Below, in pieces: positions 52,164 to 64,000 of a DNA stretch of 64,000 nucleotides. The notes below the pieces were generated by a model that worked only from the letters and a program-made list of their open reading frames with translations, did no database searches and was not told where the DNA came from. The position numbers and the translations under genes were made by a program. This stretch comes from Morinoia aosen (Eukaryota; Arthropoda; Malacostraca; Amphipoda; Talitridae), in the NCBI GenBank assembly GCA_030386875.1, contig CM059557.1:60218514-60282513 (forward strand), in the 5' to 3' direction. Each line of letters starts with the position of its first letter. Positions within the stretch are counted from its first letter, which is position 1.

Positions 52164-55100
52164 GGTTAAATGTTGTCCTGTATTTGGCCTCGGAAGTGTC
52201 GGTGGCTACATTAGGTTTACTGGATAAGAAGGAGTTGGATGGACGTTATACGCGTTGAGACTAGTACAGGAATCAGAGATGTTTCCACTTAGTTCTGAGC
52301 TACAATCTGAGATGGGTGGGGTGCTAGCTTTCAGTGGTTTCTTCGCGCGCGCGCGCACAGCACATGTTTGAGGAGAATTACGACTATTATTTATGCCGCT
52401 AGTTTGCCGTTTAGTTTTTTAATGTCGTTTTTTTTAAGGCAAAGCTGCAGCACTGCACAAGCAGTTCGAAGCATGTTCGATAAACACTTTGTCTCTCCGG
52501 AACATGGTGTGGTACAAAACTGCCCAAACCTCTATTCAAAATTTCGTGGCCTGCCCTTAATTTGCCGTCTCGCATCTAGCTGACGCTAGTAACACTGTAA
52601 GCAAATTAACTTCAATCTTATACACTTACTTTGATTGGAATATTCATAAAGTGTTTCACAAAAAAATATATTTCGATGATATTCAGGGGACCAGCGACGG
52701 TGTATTTCTAAATTAACAACACTGAAGCTCAAAATTTGAGTTTAACCTTCATCGGTTATAGGTCAATTTATTTGATGCTAGAGTCTCTGAGCCACCTTTT
52801 CTTTCTATACGAAGTCTAGTAGCGAATGACGAATCAAACACGCAAAGTTACAAGTTCAAGGTTCACAGGGTATTTCACTGAGACAAATAATGGCATAATA
52901 ATTTTCAGTACCACTACATGTTACTAGTTTAAAATTATTGTGGGAATTGTCTGCAACGAAAGAAAAGGTACAACAGATGTATGGTTAGAAGTAAATGCAA
53001 AGTATTTTAAGAGTTATGACACACGAATTCAATAGGAACGTCTATTTCAATTGCTTCAATTATAGTTTGGGACCGTGACGGCGGAAGACACGGTCTTCCG
53101 TCGACTGGATTGCAGTGAACGCTTCGGAGGCAATGCAATAACTTAAACTCACTCTACAGAGGCAACTCTAGCTGGCCCAAGACACATTTTTAAAATACGT
53201 GTACTCTATAGACAAAAATTTGTGAAGCTCAGTACTGGATAGATAGGATTACTTAAGTGTAAACGTTTCCCATTTGAAATAGTTGAATCAGTGTTGTCAT
53301 CACATTTAGTAGGCAAGTGGGCATTTTCGCAAGGCTAGTCGAAAGCCTTGAATATTTTGTGTTATTAATTTTATCGATCATCAATAACAGTAGTTTTGAT
53401 GCTTCGACGATTAGAGAAATGATTAGAATTTGAATGTTCAATATTTATTCTATGTAAAGCCTGAAACAAATATTTCAGAAAAATTTGTTCTGCTTTCATT
53501 AATTAAAGTATTCAGACGACACAAATCACTAACAGGAAAAGTGCAGTATGACATTAACGCGAAATCTATAATATGGTTTTTTGTTTTAACGTGTCGAGAA
53601 AGGATGGGTTTTCATCAGCTAACTACATAGAAAAACATGGAAAACTTACTGGTTGATTACCCAGCTAAAGTCTATCTGTATGCATCTGGCTAACCCATGA
53701 CATGAGCCAACCAACTTCTCTTGACTAACTTTTGGCTCCTGTAGCTCGATGCTCCCCGGAAAAAAATCGCAATGGCTCATGCGGGGCCCACATGGCTCCC
53801 ATCAACCCTAGTTACGAGAGGAGTAAAAGGGAATCATATCAAAGTTCTGTATCTTCCTAATGGAGAGAAACATGGGCTGTCATTGCTCAAATCGAACGGA
53901 CGATATTTCATATAAAAGGGTAATGTTCCTACTCGCCAGGCCAAGGCTTACTGGAAAAGGAGCTTTATCATCGGGAAATCTTTCATTTTTTCAAATTGTT
54001 TTGGTAGCGTTCAAGTGATAGCAATTGCTTTTTTCAAGCAAACTTTGTTCCGTACTTTTAATTTAATATACTGCCGTTTTCATCCGTAATCATTGCTGCA
54101 AAAGAGAAGCGAAGATGTCCACAATTAAAAATGAAAACTGATTGAACTCATCATATATCACCTTCAACGCCAGTTCAAATATCAGGTGAAAAGAAACTAG
54201 CCATGCTACTTACTTCGTACTGCAAATCTGCGATTATGCTTCGAGGATCCCGAAATTCGATCAACATCAAAACATATAATAATGCTTATCAGTGATAAAT
54301 CCATAGTATATATTTGCCCTTCTCGTGCAGATTTGCGTTTGAGATCATACCTGTATACATAGAGAGTAGCTATAATTTTAGTTAAACAAACATGACTCTG
54401 TAACGAGAAGTGAAAATGATTTTGCATTGCCAGGAAGAATTACATTTTCTAAATAGCGATGAGTGAGTTGTTGAGTTGTACCTCACACCGAAATGCCTAC
54501 AATTGATGCACGCTTCGTTTAGATTTATGAGAGAGAATGGCATTTCTAAATAGGATGTAAACATAAGGAAAATGCTCCTAGTCTTAATGAGAACTTTCAT
54601 CGCAATTTCCTTAAGCGAGTTAGTATGGTGGATGAAAATATCGTTTGCCATGTACTTGACCACTTCATTTTTCTTCAGCTGATGAAGCACCGCTAAATCA
54701 CAGCACTAACACTGACAACGTCAAGTTTAGAGATGAAGAACTTGACTTCAAGAATAGATAACTGAATGATAGGACAATTAGAGAAGAGTGGGAATTGTTG
54801 AGGAACGCATACATGAATTTTCACTATTACTTAAATGTTGTGCAAATATATTAGCGGTGAAATGATTTGTTATTCTGAAAGTGAAAATCCGAGCCTCAGG
54901 AGTTACAGCGCAGCTTCTTTCTACCAGTTGCACAGTTTCCGCTTGCTGAAGCGACAAGAAACGGACATTTTTCAGCGAGTAAGGATAATTCTGTTACAGA
55001 GAATTTACAAGTGATTTAAGCTACTAGGGTATGCATCTGTAAATCATAAAAAATTCATAAATTTATCATAAATCTTGTTAAAATAGTCTTCAGTGATAGA

Positions 55101-58100
55101 AAGGTACTTATGGTTGTTTTATAGGCATATTTTATTTAGAAAGAATAACCACTGATAAGATGAATTAACTGATGGCCCAAATGAAATCCAAAATAAAATC
55201 TCATTAAGACTTGTTAAAGTCACTGACCACAAGTCATACGAGAGCTCTCAAACATTGTCTAAATTATTTTCTCTCCTGAAGGATTTCGCTACATCAGAGC
55301 ATAAGGGTGATCTTGCCTTCTCAAGTAATCCAACTTATGTGCTCGTAGATCATGTATTTTCTACACCTTGCACTCCAAATGCTTCCTAGAGAATCAGCAA
55401 AATGCGATTCTTCTTCGAACGAAATGTATGTATGTTCAATTTTCTCTTTACGTTTAGGCTGCTTATGACAGTAAAAAAATCGGCAATTTTTATCATCTAT
55501 GTATTATAACAAAATAATTTTCATTTCTGAACAAGCAATTCTACAATATAAATTGAATTAATACATGTGGAGAGGGATAGGAAACATAACAAAATCATTT
55601 TGGAAATCATTGACAACAGTTCTACATCCGGAACTCAAAACTACCAGATGCGCTTTTAGGTTTTCACGTTGGAATTTAAATTTCTTAAGTATTTTTATGT
55701 ATTTTGTGAGTAATTACATATCCCCCATTTATAATGTGACTGAATAGGCTAATGATAAATGACATTAATTTGTAGAACAAAATTCAAAAACAGAAGAGCC
55801 TCCTTCTAATGAATATAAAAATTTGGAACCACTCACATCCTCTCTGTTGCGACAGGAATCATGAAGCATCATTTCTATCAGATACAAATTTTTTAATTCG
55901 CTCAACACCTATCGACATAGATGTAGGTAACCTGCTGTACAGTTATGTAATCTTCAAAAAGCAATTGCAGTATTAGATAAATAAAAGTGTATGCAACAAA
56001 TACACCAATTAGTAATAAGTATACTATACGAATTCATTGAATCGATTGCCAATGGCCTTGCGTCAGTGTGTCCAACATTTATGCCTCACAGCTATTTTAT
56101 ACGAAAAAAATTTCAATTTGATACGTCCATGGTCGTGCATCTGTAAAATTATTGCAATCAAACTTCTTTGCTATCATACAGCAGAATCTTATTTTTTTCG
56201 GAAAACCGGCAAGGGGATATTTTGTACCTATATAAACATGCTGTTGTGTTCAGTGTCACCACCAAACGTTACAGGCAACATTTCAGATATGCGATTGATT
56301 ATTTTTGTTGGAGGTAATTTGCTGATCCCTTAAGTTGGAAGTATCGGTAGCTACTTCCAGCTTCCACAGTGATAATTGACTTGCCCCTTATGGCTATGGC
56401 CTGGACCGTTGTTTATCCGTCAGAAAGGAGCAATCAGTAATTAGTGCTTGCGATAAGTGAAACTTACTACCTAAAAACATATATTGAACAAAAAATACTT
56501 TTCAGTGCAATTTGTGAACTCATGCAAACATAAAACACTCAATCAGCATGATAAAGTTTTCAAAATTGCTGTTATTTTTTCGTAAGCTCTTGGAAGCGCT
56601 TGCCTTATACAGGTCATTTTTAATTTAATGTTTCTCTGAATGACACTTATTTCAATAGCACAAACTACTCACACTAAAAATCAAAGAAATAAATGTGTTT
56701 ATAACTATCGAATATCTTTCCTTCCACTGAGGTGGCAAATGTCAATGCTGTAGAGGGAAAGCTTGCCTTAGAATTTTGCAACACCAGAAGTAAGCTCAAA
56801 AAAGGTGAACAATTCGAAAAATGAACTCAGAAGAAAACACATACTCCTGGGCAGAGTAGGTCGCATGGTAAATCACGCACGAATAAATAAGAAGGCTAAA
56901 AGAATTCCGAATACTGGGCGTACCAGATTATTATCAAATTATGTTCCTATTTCTAAAGGAAGTAAGTATTATTTTTTCCAAATTTGCCAGGAATACCTCA
57001 GACAAAGTGATAAACCCATTAGCGTCACGCGGGACATTCTTTTATCACGAAGGCAACTTTAATACCAAGACCTGCATGGGAACGAATTTTTGGCTTTACA
57101 TTTTAGACCACATATCTGATTGAAATCAGTTAACGCAGGGAATATCAATTTATGTCAATATAGGAAACATAATTTATGGAAGTGAAAAAATACACGTGAA
57201 AAGTTGTAAACGCATTGAAATTATGCTTTAAATTGATCGTAATAGTTGGAAATCTGCATTATGTGAGTAGATAATAATATTGCAGCCATGCTTAATTTGT
57301 ACAAGCACATTAAATGCCTATAACAACGTAAAAAAAAATATATATCTGGAATTGGACTCGATGACAGTACATGATTCCGCCCATGCACAAGAATGCTGAA
57401 GGCTTAAAAATATTATAATTGTAGTTATTATTGCTTGATAGTAATCATTAAGGTATTCAATTCTATTGATACTTTGAGTTTTATACATGTCATGGAACGA
57501 CGACAAGATTATTAACTGAATTGCACTGACTATTTCAGTCATTAGCAAATTTATTAGCATCATATTCATAAAAATGAAAATTTGTTTCGGTGTTTCATTA
57601 ACTATACATCCTAACTTTTGTAAATTCTTAATGATTTGAATACACTGAAAAAATTCAATTCACAAGAAAAATTGAGGTGTGGAAAAATGATAGCTATCAG
57701 TCCCTCAATCTTCAAGATGAGGAAATGCATGACTAAGGCATGAGTGATGATGAAGGCTGAGGTCTACTGCAGATGATGATTAAAAGCAATGCTGAGAATA
57801 TAAAAGACTGGATATATAGATGATGATACTGGTAAACCTAGAGGCGGTTATGTCTGTCTCTGTACTGTTTCACATAATCTATGGTAATATTAAGTCACAT
57901 GACTAAACTTTATTTCTATTTTTTAATATTTTCTGACTATACTTTGTGAACCCAAGATGTTACCAAAAAGGCTTATCACGGAAAAGTTTTTCTAATGCGC
58001 AATGAAATTCATAAGCAAAATGTCGTGTACTTAATTTAATTCAAAAATACGTCTCTTCTGTTTCAAACACCAATGTTCAGAGAAGTAACCAATTTGTTAA

Positions 58101-60444
58101 CATTCAAATACGAAACTCTGTTTTTCAATTAACACTAAAGGCCAATGGATTTTTTTATAAGTGACTTTAAAAGGAGTTCTCTTAGCCTATAAGTGTTTGA
58201 CTCAATATCTTACGGGCAATTTTTTTGCAAACTTTTGAGAACGTTCATCGTAGGAGCTATCCCCTGAAGTTCTTAGCGCAAATAGATATTATGGCATGAG
58301 CACCTAGATGAGGCTCCTGGTATATCTACAGTGAAGTAGAACACATTATTACAATTGCAAAAGACAAAATAATTTTTCAGTAGAGTAAGATATCGAATTA
58401 TTCTAAATAGTTTTACGGGCAATAAAGCTTACCTGCTCAATTTATACTTATTTGAACTCATCACATTCAATAGTTACCGATATTGTTCTCGCTAGTTCAA
58501 CAGTCCTCTGAAACTTCTCACTGTTATTGAATCAAATTCAAAACCTAAAGTATTTTGGACACTCAAACATTTACTATTTAACCACACTGCACTCAATGTA
58601 CTTATTTGATAAATGCAGCACTTTCGACACAATACCGATAGATTTTCATTTGGCAATGAATATTACACTACCAATGAAATCTTTAATTGATTGCACTAAA
58701 TGTTAAAACGAATATCCGATTGTATGTATGCATTTAGATGCTAATATTTACAGGGAGTAATTAACATAATGATAATGATATGAACAATTTTAACTAACTT
58801 ATAGTTTTACTAAAAAAGCTGGATTTTCAGGAAGAATTAAAAAAAGACATTACATAAAATCCCAACTTCTATACTTCATCACAGTTTAATAATACATTTC
58901 AACATACGCTCGCTCTCACTATGCTCTAAATTAGAAAATAATGTTGTTAACGTCTCATCTTAACGCCACATGGCCGCTTGAAAGTAAACTGGCATTGGCC
59001 AACACCCGACCCAAGCAAGTTCGACTACACTTTTATTTTCCCTCGTATCAGAAATATTTAATTCAACTTAATGTTTTTATGCTTTCATATGACAAAAAGT
59101 ATCACTGCGTACACCCAAGTATTTTCAAAAGCATGGTTTGCTCCTTTCTACGGGAAAGAAACAATGTATTGAAACTAACTTGAATTCGCCCCTTCGATTC
59201 TTCACAAATCGAACGAGAACCTACGATCACTACATAGTTTGACGTCATTATCCGGATGAGCAGCGGAAGGGGATTTGGAAGGCATTGCCTCAGCTGTCTT
59301 ATTTCATGTCGGCAGTTACCGAATGCGCCCAAAGAAGGCAAAGTCGGAGGTCTGTTGCACCGCGCCGGTATTCTCGTTTCAACTGCAGTTATGGCAGAAA
59401 GCAATTATGATCCATTGGTGTGCAGCTGTTCTTTGCATCAATTGACTGTTGGCCATGTAGTACTTCGCATTATTCCTTAAAGTACCCAATTTGAGTGATG
59501 CAGGGCTGAGATTATTTAGAGACGTACTCCTGAGTAACCAAATTCATGATCTTATCACTTTCAGTATGTTTCTGACTAGCGGTCATTGAATTTTTGACGG
59601 GACCTGTGAGTACCTCACACGAGGGAAGGATAAAGGCGAGCATCGGAGGACGCTAAACTAGGCTTGTTTCTCAAAACCTTAAGTATAATTACGTAGAGCT
59701 AAACATTTTTTTAACTGTGATAAAAAAATGTAATGTAACTTTTTTAATCAAATACCCCATTGATTATTTTTCCACATTGAAAATTTAACCTAATTACGAG
59801 CTTTTGTAATCGATTTAATTGATATTTTTCATGCTGATAGTGTTCCTTAATTAATACTGTTTCAATCGATAGTTTTCTTAGTTCAGTGCTGACGACAGAC
59901 CCAAAGCTGAACAAAATATTCTGGCCAAGTCGAACTAGACGACATAGGACGACAAACATGTGCGATTAGCTAGTTCGATTCGCACTTGCTTCATGGCAGT
60001 CAAGGGAGGGAACTCCACGCTTCCATTTTGGTGAACCTTTCTCAACCATTGTTTTGAATGCACCCAGCGCTGTGAGTTGCGGCTTTTGCTGTGATAAACT
60101 GTAAGGTTGGGATGTGTTCAGCCTTCTTCTGCATATGAAGGTGATTATTCTGTAACTGGGCTTCCTTGAATCATTACTTCTCAACTTCTCAGATAGTACA
60201 TCTAGATAAAATGGTATTTTGTCGAAACGCTCTTGAAAACATTATAATTAAACTTCAAAAATGTTGACGATGCGCTAAGTACATCTCGACAAATTTTTTT
60301 TCAGGATGTTCATTGAAAAAAAAAGATGTTGAAATTCGTCACCATCATTGCTCAATATTGTAAAAAATCCTTGATAGTGAACGGATATACGTCAACTTGG
60401 ATGTTTTTCCATGTCTTAACTGGAGTTGCTATTTTGCTGTTCAA
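52164..60444. other. Long AT-rich stretch, almost nothing recognised
   Basis: No protein family motifs were found. Small items: a CG dinucleotide run at 52344-52356; a perfect 8-bp hairpin CGGAAGAC-ACG-GTCTTCCG at 53082-53100; 55188-55256, which matches 3345-3427 in inverse orientation; GC-richer patches at 59230-59400 and 59990-60080. Frames up to 102 aa exist (e.g. 54690-54382 minus) without domains. It may be intergenic, or intron of a gene whose exons I could not identify. Confidence 0.4.
53082..53100 (+). other. Perfect 8-bp hairpin in AT-rich sequence
   Basis: CGGAAGAC, loop ACG, GTCTTCCG, with a further imperfect extension (GACGG...TCGAC). GC-rich relative to its surroundings. No adjacent gene gives it a role. 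Confidence 0.6.
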
Positions 60445-60647
60445 CACTGTGGCCGCAATGGGCCACGTGGGTGGCCATGGATGGGATTTTCATAATGCTG
60501 CTGACCGACCAGTAGTCGCAAACTCAATTTTCATAAATACTTAATTAAAGCTAAATAAAAGCACAATCCAGTTAATGTTTGCTACTTTCAAAATTGCTAA
60601 CTACCTGGAATAATTAAACTTCAGTTCAACTAATTACGGTCAAACTG
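60445..60647 (-). mobile_element. piggyBac-type MITE, copy d
   Basis: Same orientation as copy b (35300-35512): it shares ATTTTCATAATGCTGCTGAC, CGCAAACTCAATTTTCATAA, TTAAAGCTAAAT and CAATCCAGTTAATGTTTG. Ends CACTGTGGCCGC and (inverse) CAGTTTGACCG are degraded relatives of CACTTTGACTGC; flanks are TCAA and TTAA. The 72-aa frame across it is a by-product. Confidence 0.8.
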
Positions 60648-60651
60648 TTAA

Positions 60652-63600
60652 TACTATGATGTTGATATACAAGTAAACATATTAATATCACAATTAAATT
60701 AATTTATCCCTGCGTAAAAATGTGTGATAATGTTTAATTAAAAATTATGAAATACTAATTCAACAGTTAGGAGATATATAATCATATAATAAGTAATTCT
60801 TTTAAACCTATTTTTTATTATTTCTAAACTTCTTTGAAGTTTCCAGCATGATTCATTAACTTGATTACTCTCTTTTCTCAGCTTGAATCCCTGCAGAAAC
60901 ATTACTGCAAAATTTTAGCACCGTAATAAACATATTTATTCTTAATTTCATAAACTTTGAAAACGTGTCTTTCCATTTCCGATCGATGTTGTAAGCCCGT
61001 GCTCCAGTTTGTGGGTCGATAACAATTTTCTAATGGCCAACTGTTAGAGCTTTGAAGCCAGCAAATTTCTTGTAGAAATTTTCAGCCGTCGCTTCAGCCG
61101 TAATGTTTCATGATAATACTTTCCCAAACTTCAGGGGCCATCATTGTACGTTATACAACGGCTTCCTGAATTTCTGAAGGAGCAGTTTTCATAGAGTTAG
61201 AGTCATCCTTTTTATGTCAATGCTCGTAAGTAAGACACTCCGTTGAAATGCATGTGTGAGAGTAATCATTCTAGTTAATATCCGGCTGCACGTTAAACGA
61301 GATGTGTTTTCTACAGCACTCATTTATTAAGATAAATAGAATTTACTAACAATGTTCAATGTGGTAAAATCCTTGTAAATGTGCCGCTGTACGTCAACTA
61401 GAATGTATTATCACGTCGTTATCATAGTCTAAATAACGACATGAACAAAGCATCCCAGTTGATGTAGAGCCTTACTGACTGGGATTTTACGTTTAATTTT
61501 CCTGTGGAGACAATTTAAGTTCTAATTACATCAATTATGCACAACTTGGTCGGTAATATGCTAAAAAGTTCTAAATTAATTATTCAAACTATTGTTTTGT
61601 AAACGTTTTGGCACGATTCCAGAAATGATAAATCCTTTGGAGGCTTTTCATTACCAACTTTCCTTTTTAAAACCAAAAACCCCGCAACGGTCACCCTCGT
61701 GAGTTGAAGTTACGTTGTTTTGGTATGTTACAACACTAAAATAATGTGTTTTGGGCACTCGGCAGTTTTATGTACCCCGAGACAAACATTAGTGTATTTC
61801 TCTGAAATAATGAATATTTTAAAGCTACGTAAGTGTGTACTTTGATGTAATCTGACGTTTAAAAAGAGTCGAGCTATTCAGAAAAGCGTTGAAGTACCAG
61901 CTCATATTCCATTTCAAGCTTTTTGTGCAAATTTCGAGCTGGTCTCTAAAGTACATATAATGAACTGGATTTTACTGCTACTCGTCATCAGTAAGTGATA
62001 GCTGATCGCACGCAAGTTTTAAAGAAAGCCTTCATGATGTGCTGCTCTTGATGTCAGACGTTAGGGTGGTTAACTCGTTTCTCCACTCGTTTCTGCATCT
62101 AAGTTACCTGGGTTGTGGTAAATGAATGAATGAATTCAGTGAATCTGACTCAGAGCTAGAATAAAAAAGTTCGATGAGTGTAATAAACATGCTAAGTATC
62201 CCTCGAATAAGGCTTGCTGAATAAATCTTGCATCCTGCAGTGGGCGAAACTGATGGTGTACAGTAGGCGAGGCTTAATGTACACCGGTCAGTACTTACAA
62301 CGTATTTTGAATGGAGTACATTTTGGAGAGCTCAAATCCTCCGAAGTTCACCGAAAACACAGAAGCCATTTGATAAAACGTGGAACGATTTTGATCGTAA
62401 CATCATATGTGATACACTGCGAGAAAAGAACAAAAAAGTTACTCTTAATGTTCAGAGTAGTTTGAGAAAATTTAGAAGCATACAATACCAGTTCGAGGGT
62501 ACATTTAAACAAAATTTTTCTCGGAGGGAGCTGAAAAAAACTTAGATTGAGAGAATGGGATAATTTTCCAAAAAGCTTTCAATCAATGGAATTCCGGACT
62601 CTTTGCAAAATTCTGATGTTTTCAGCTGTTTGATAAATGTTTGAAAGTGTAACTTTAATTGCGGGAAAACGTTTTCTCATTGATCTAAATAAAACTCTTC
62701 GTCAAAGAAGCTGGGCGATCGAAAATTCACTCACATTTATGCATTAACAGACTCGTTACAATATATTACACTGGATGCAAGTGTCATTTACATTGTTAAG
62801 TACAATTTCCTCATTCCTAATATCAATAAAGGTTTAGTTAGCTCTTATTTTGTTTGCAAGTCCCGCCATCAAAATTTTACTCATAATAATCCAAATAAAA
62901 ATTCGTAGGTAATAGTCTGAATCGAAACTTTTCAATCACCAGCAACCTCTTTCACCGCGTGTAGATCAACATAAAGGTTGATCAAGAACACCTTCCAAAA
63001 AAGATTAGCAAAAAGAACACCTTAATTCCTTTGCTAATTTCTCAGCTGCAGCTGCCATTTCTCAATTTTCCACCTTTTTTCTAAATAAATCTCTATTAGA
63101 ATTAGTAAAAAGATAAGCTGAATTGCCATTTCATCGTTTGTTATTATTATTATTACTGTCACTCCAGTGTTTCTTTCCCCACATTTGGCGGGTATTTTTA
63201 TTTTTTTTACGACAGCTATGGCTGAGAGAGGGCGGCAGTGCTGGCGACAGACCCAAAGCGAGAAATAAAGCTGTGTGGCCGCAGCTCAACAATTGTAACT
63301 TTTTCCAGAACGGCAAAGTTGTTCGGGAGTGAGCGAGAGAGACAAAATAAAAGTGACTGACTCGTCTTTGGGTACATTTTTCACCGGTTGGAAAGTTCCT
63401 CATGCGATTTTGTTACCTAATAATTGAAAAAATATGTATTGCACTATTTTTTAATCTTCCCTTGCAATTTGAGTAATTTTCCCTCTTCATATAAAAGTTG
63501 ACGTTTTATCCACCCTAAATGGAAACATTGCCCGGGCAGCAATTTGTCTTGTTTATGAGTTTCTGCCTGACAATGTTCTTGGCTCTGGAACTAAAGTTAT

Positions 63601-64000
63601 ATAAATGCGAGTCTGAAACGTGCCAAAAGAGTGGGCGCATAATAGTCTTCATTCATCTTCTGCATTAGAAGACGTGAGCCACGGTTGTGGTGCTTGCAAA
63701 AGTCAGACGCTAAGCCTTCGACCACTGATTAGTCACGCTTTCTTGTATGCCAACGGGATTATTTAGATTGAAGGAACTTCATTCATGGGACTATAGATAC
63801 GAGCTATCAGATTTTGAGCGACAAAATACAAGTAATACAAGTAAAAATACAAGTAATACAAGTTCGGAATAGAAGTAAAAATTGTCAGGCTCTATGATTT
63901 TTCAATTTTTTATAAAGAACTCAATGGATAATGCAGATTAAAGATACGAGCGATTTGTTCAGTTATTCCTGTAATCAAAACATTATTATCCCAATTTTAG
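60652..64000. other. AT-rich sequence, no gene recognised
   Basis: No motif found. A 24-base word CAGTGCTGGCGACAGACCC+AAAGC at 63236-63259 recurs with one change at 59884-59907. A 20-bp two-copy repeat of ATACAAGTAA words lies at about 63824-63862. The hydrophobic 69-aa frame at 63123-63332 is driven by a TTATTATT run and is not supported otherwise. Confidence 0.4.

Noticed and set aside
63123-63332. Small secreted protein with hydrophobic N-terminus
   Set aside because: The Leu run derives from a TTATTATT simple repeat and there is no splice, conservation or other support.

Overview
The window looks like non-coding, transposon-filled DNA from an arthropod nuclear genome. It is AT-rich, carries no intact cellular gene that I can recognise, and every long open frame that resists dismissal belongs to a mobile element. 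The arthropod assignment rests on CCTAA/TTAGG-type pentamer repeats (the insect/crustacean telomere unit), mariner/Tc1, I-like, CR1/jockey-like and Penelope relics, and a multicopy unnamed protein family that I remember as abundant in arthropod genomes. I cannot name the species, and I see no tRNA or rRNA gene.

Layout, left to right. At 1.26-2.31 kb is a foldback-type inverted-repeat element whose left arm alone has grown a 21-bp array. At 4.1-6.1 kb lies a decayed minus-strand LINE (ORF1, endonuclease, linker), followed at 6.1-6.95 kb by copy A of the unnamed family. At 8.85-9.33 kb is a 5'-truncated 3' end of a second LINE (D). At 11.7-13.8 kb a plus-strand relative of the first LINE holds a 50-bp minisatellite inside its coding 3' part. 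At 15.4-18.8 kb a minus-strand CR1/jockey-like LINE (C) is split by a young, 5'-truncated plus-strand copy of LINE D with a perfect 14-bp target duplication. At 18.8-23.3 kb are family copies B and C, a deleted mariner with ~200-bp inverted repeats, and a tRNA-derived SINE inside copy C. At 25.3 kb is a mariner transposase scrap.

From 28.2 to 33.2 kb there are three Helitron-like 3' termini (hairpin, short spacer, CTAG, then T), a 2.6-kb complex satellite rich in CCTAA/CCTAT pentamers, and two short A-rich elements. From 33.8 to 40.8 kb an I-like LINE (RT, RNase H, C-terminal zinc motif) is broken by a 4.86-kb element with PIF/Harbinger-like inverted repeats. That element itself contains a TTAA-flanked 1.77-kb element (which holds two TTAA-flanked piggyBac-type MITEs) and a Penelope-like element with RT and a GIY-YIG remnant: four levels of nesting.

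From 41 to 48 kb: a 29-bp minisatellite, an 840-bp TTAA-flanked MITE, a palindromic repeat cluster, and family copy D split by a 1.89-kb TG...CA insertion that may be a solo LTR. From 48.7 to 50.3 kb is the ORF1/endonuclease half of an I-like LINE, and at 50.65-52.16 kb an end-to-end Tc1 element with TIRs and TA duplication but a dead transposase. The last 12 kb is mostly unrecognised unique sequence plus one more piggyBac-type MITE.

The elements do not act as a pathway. What the window records is a layered history of insertions, in which intact target duplications allow relative dating. The most unusual items are the unnamed four-copy protein family, the satellite bounded by a Helitron-like end, and the nest at 33.8-40.8 kb.
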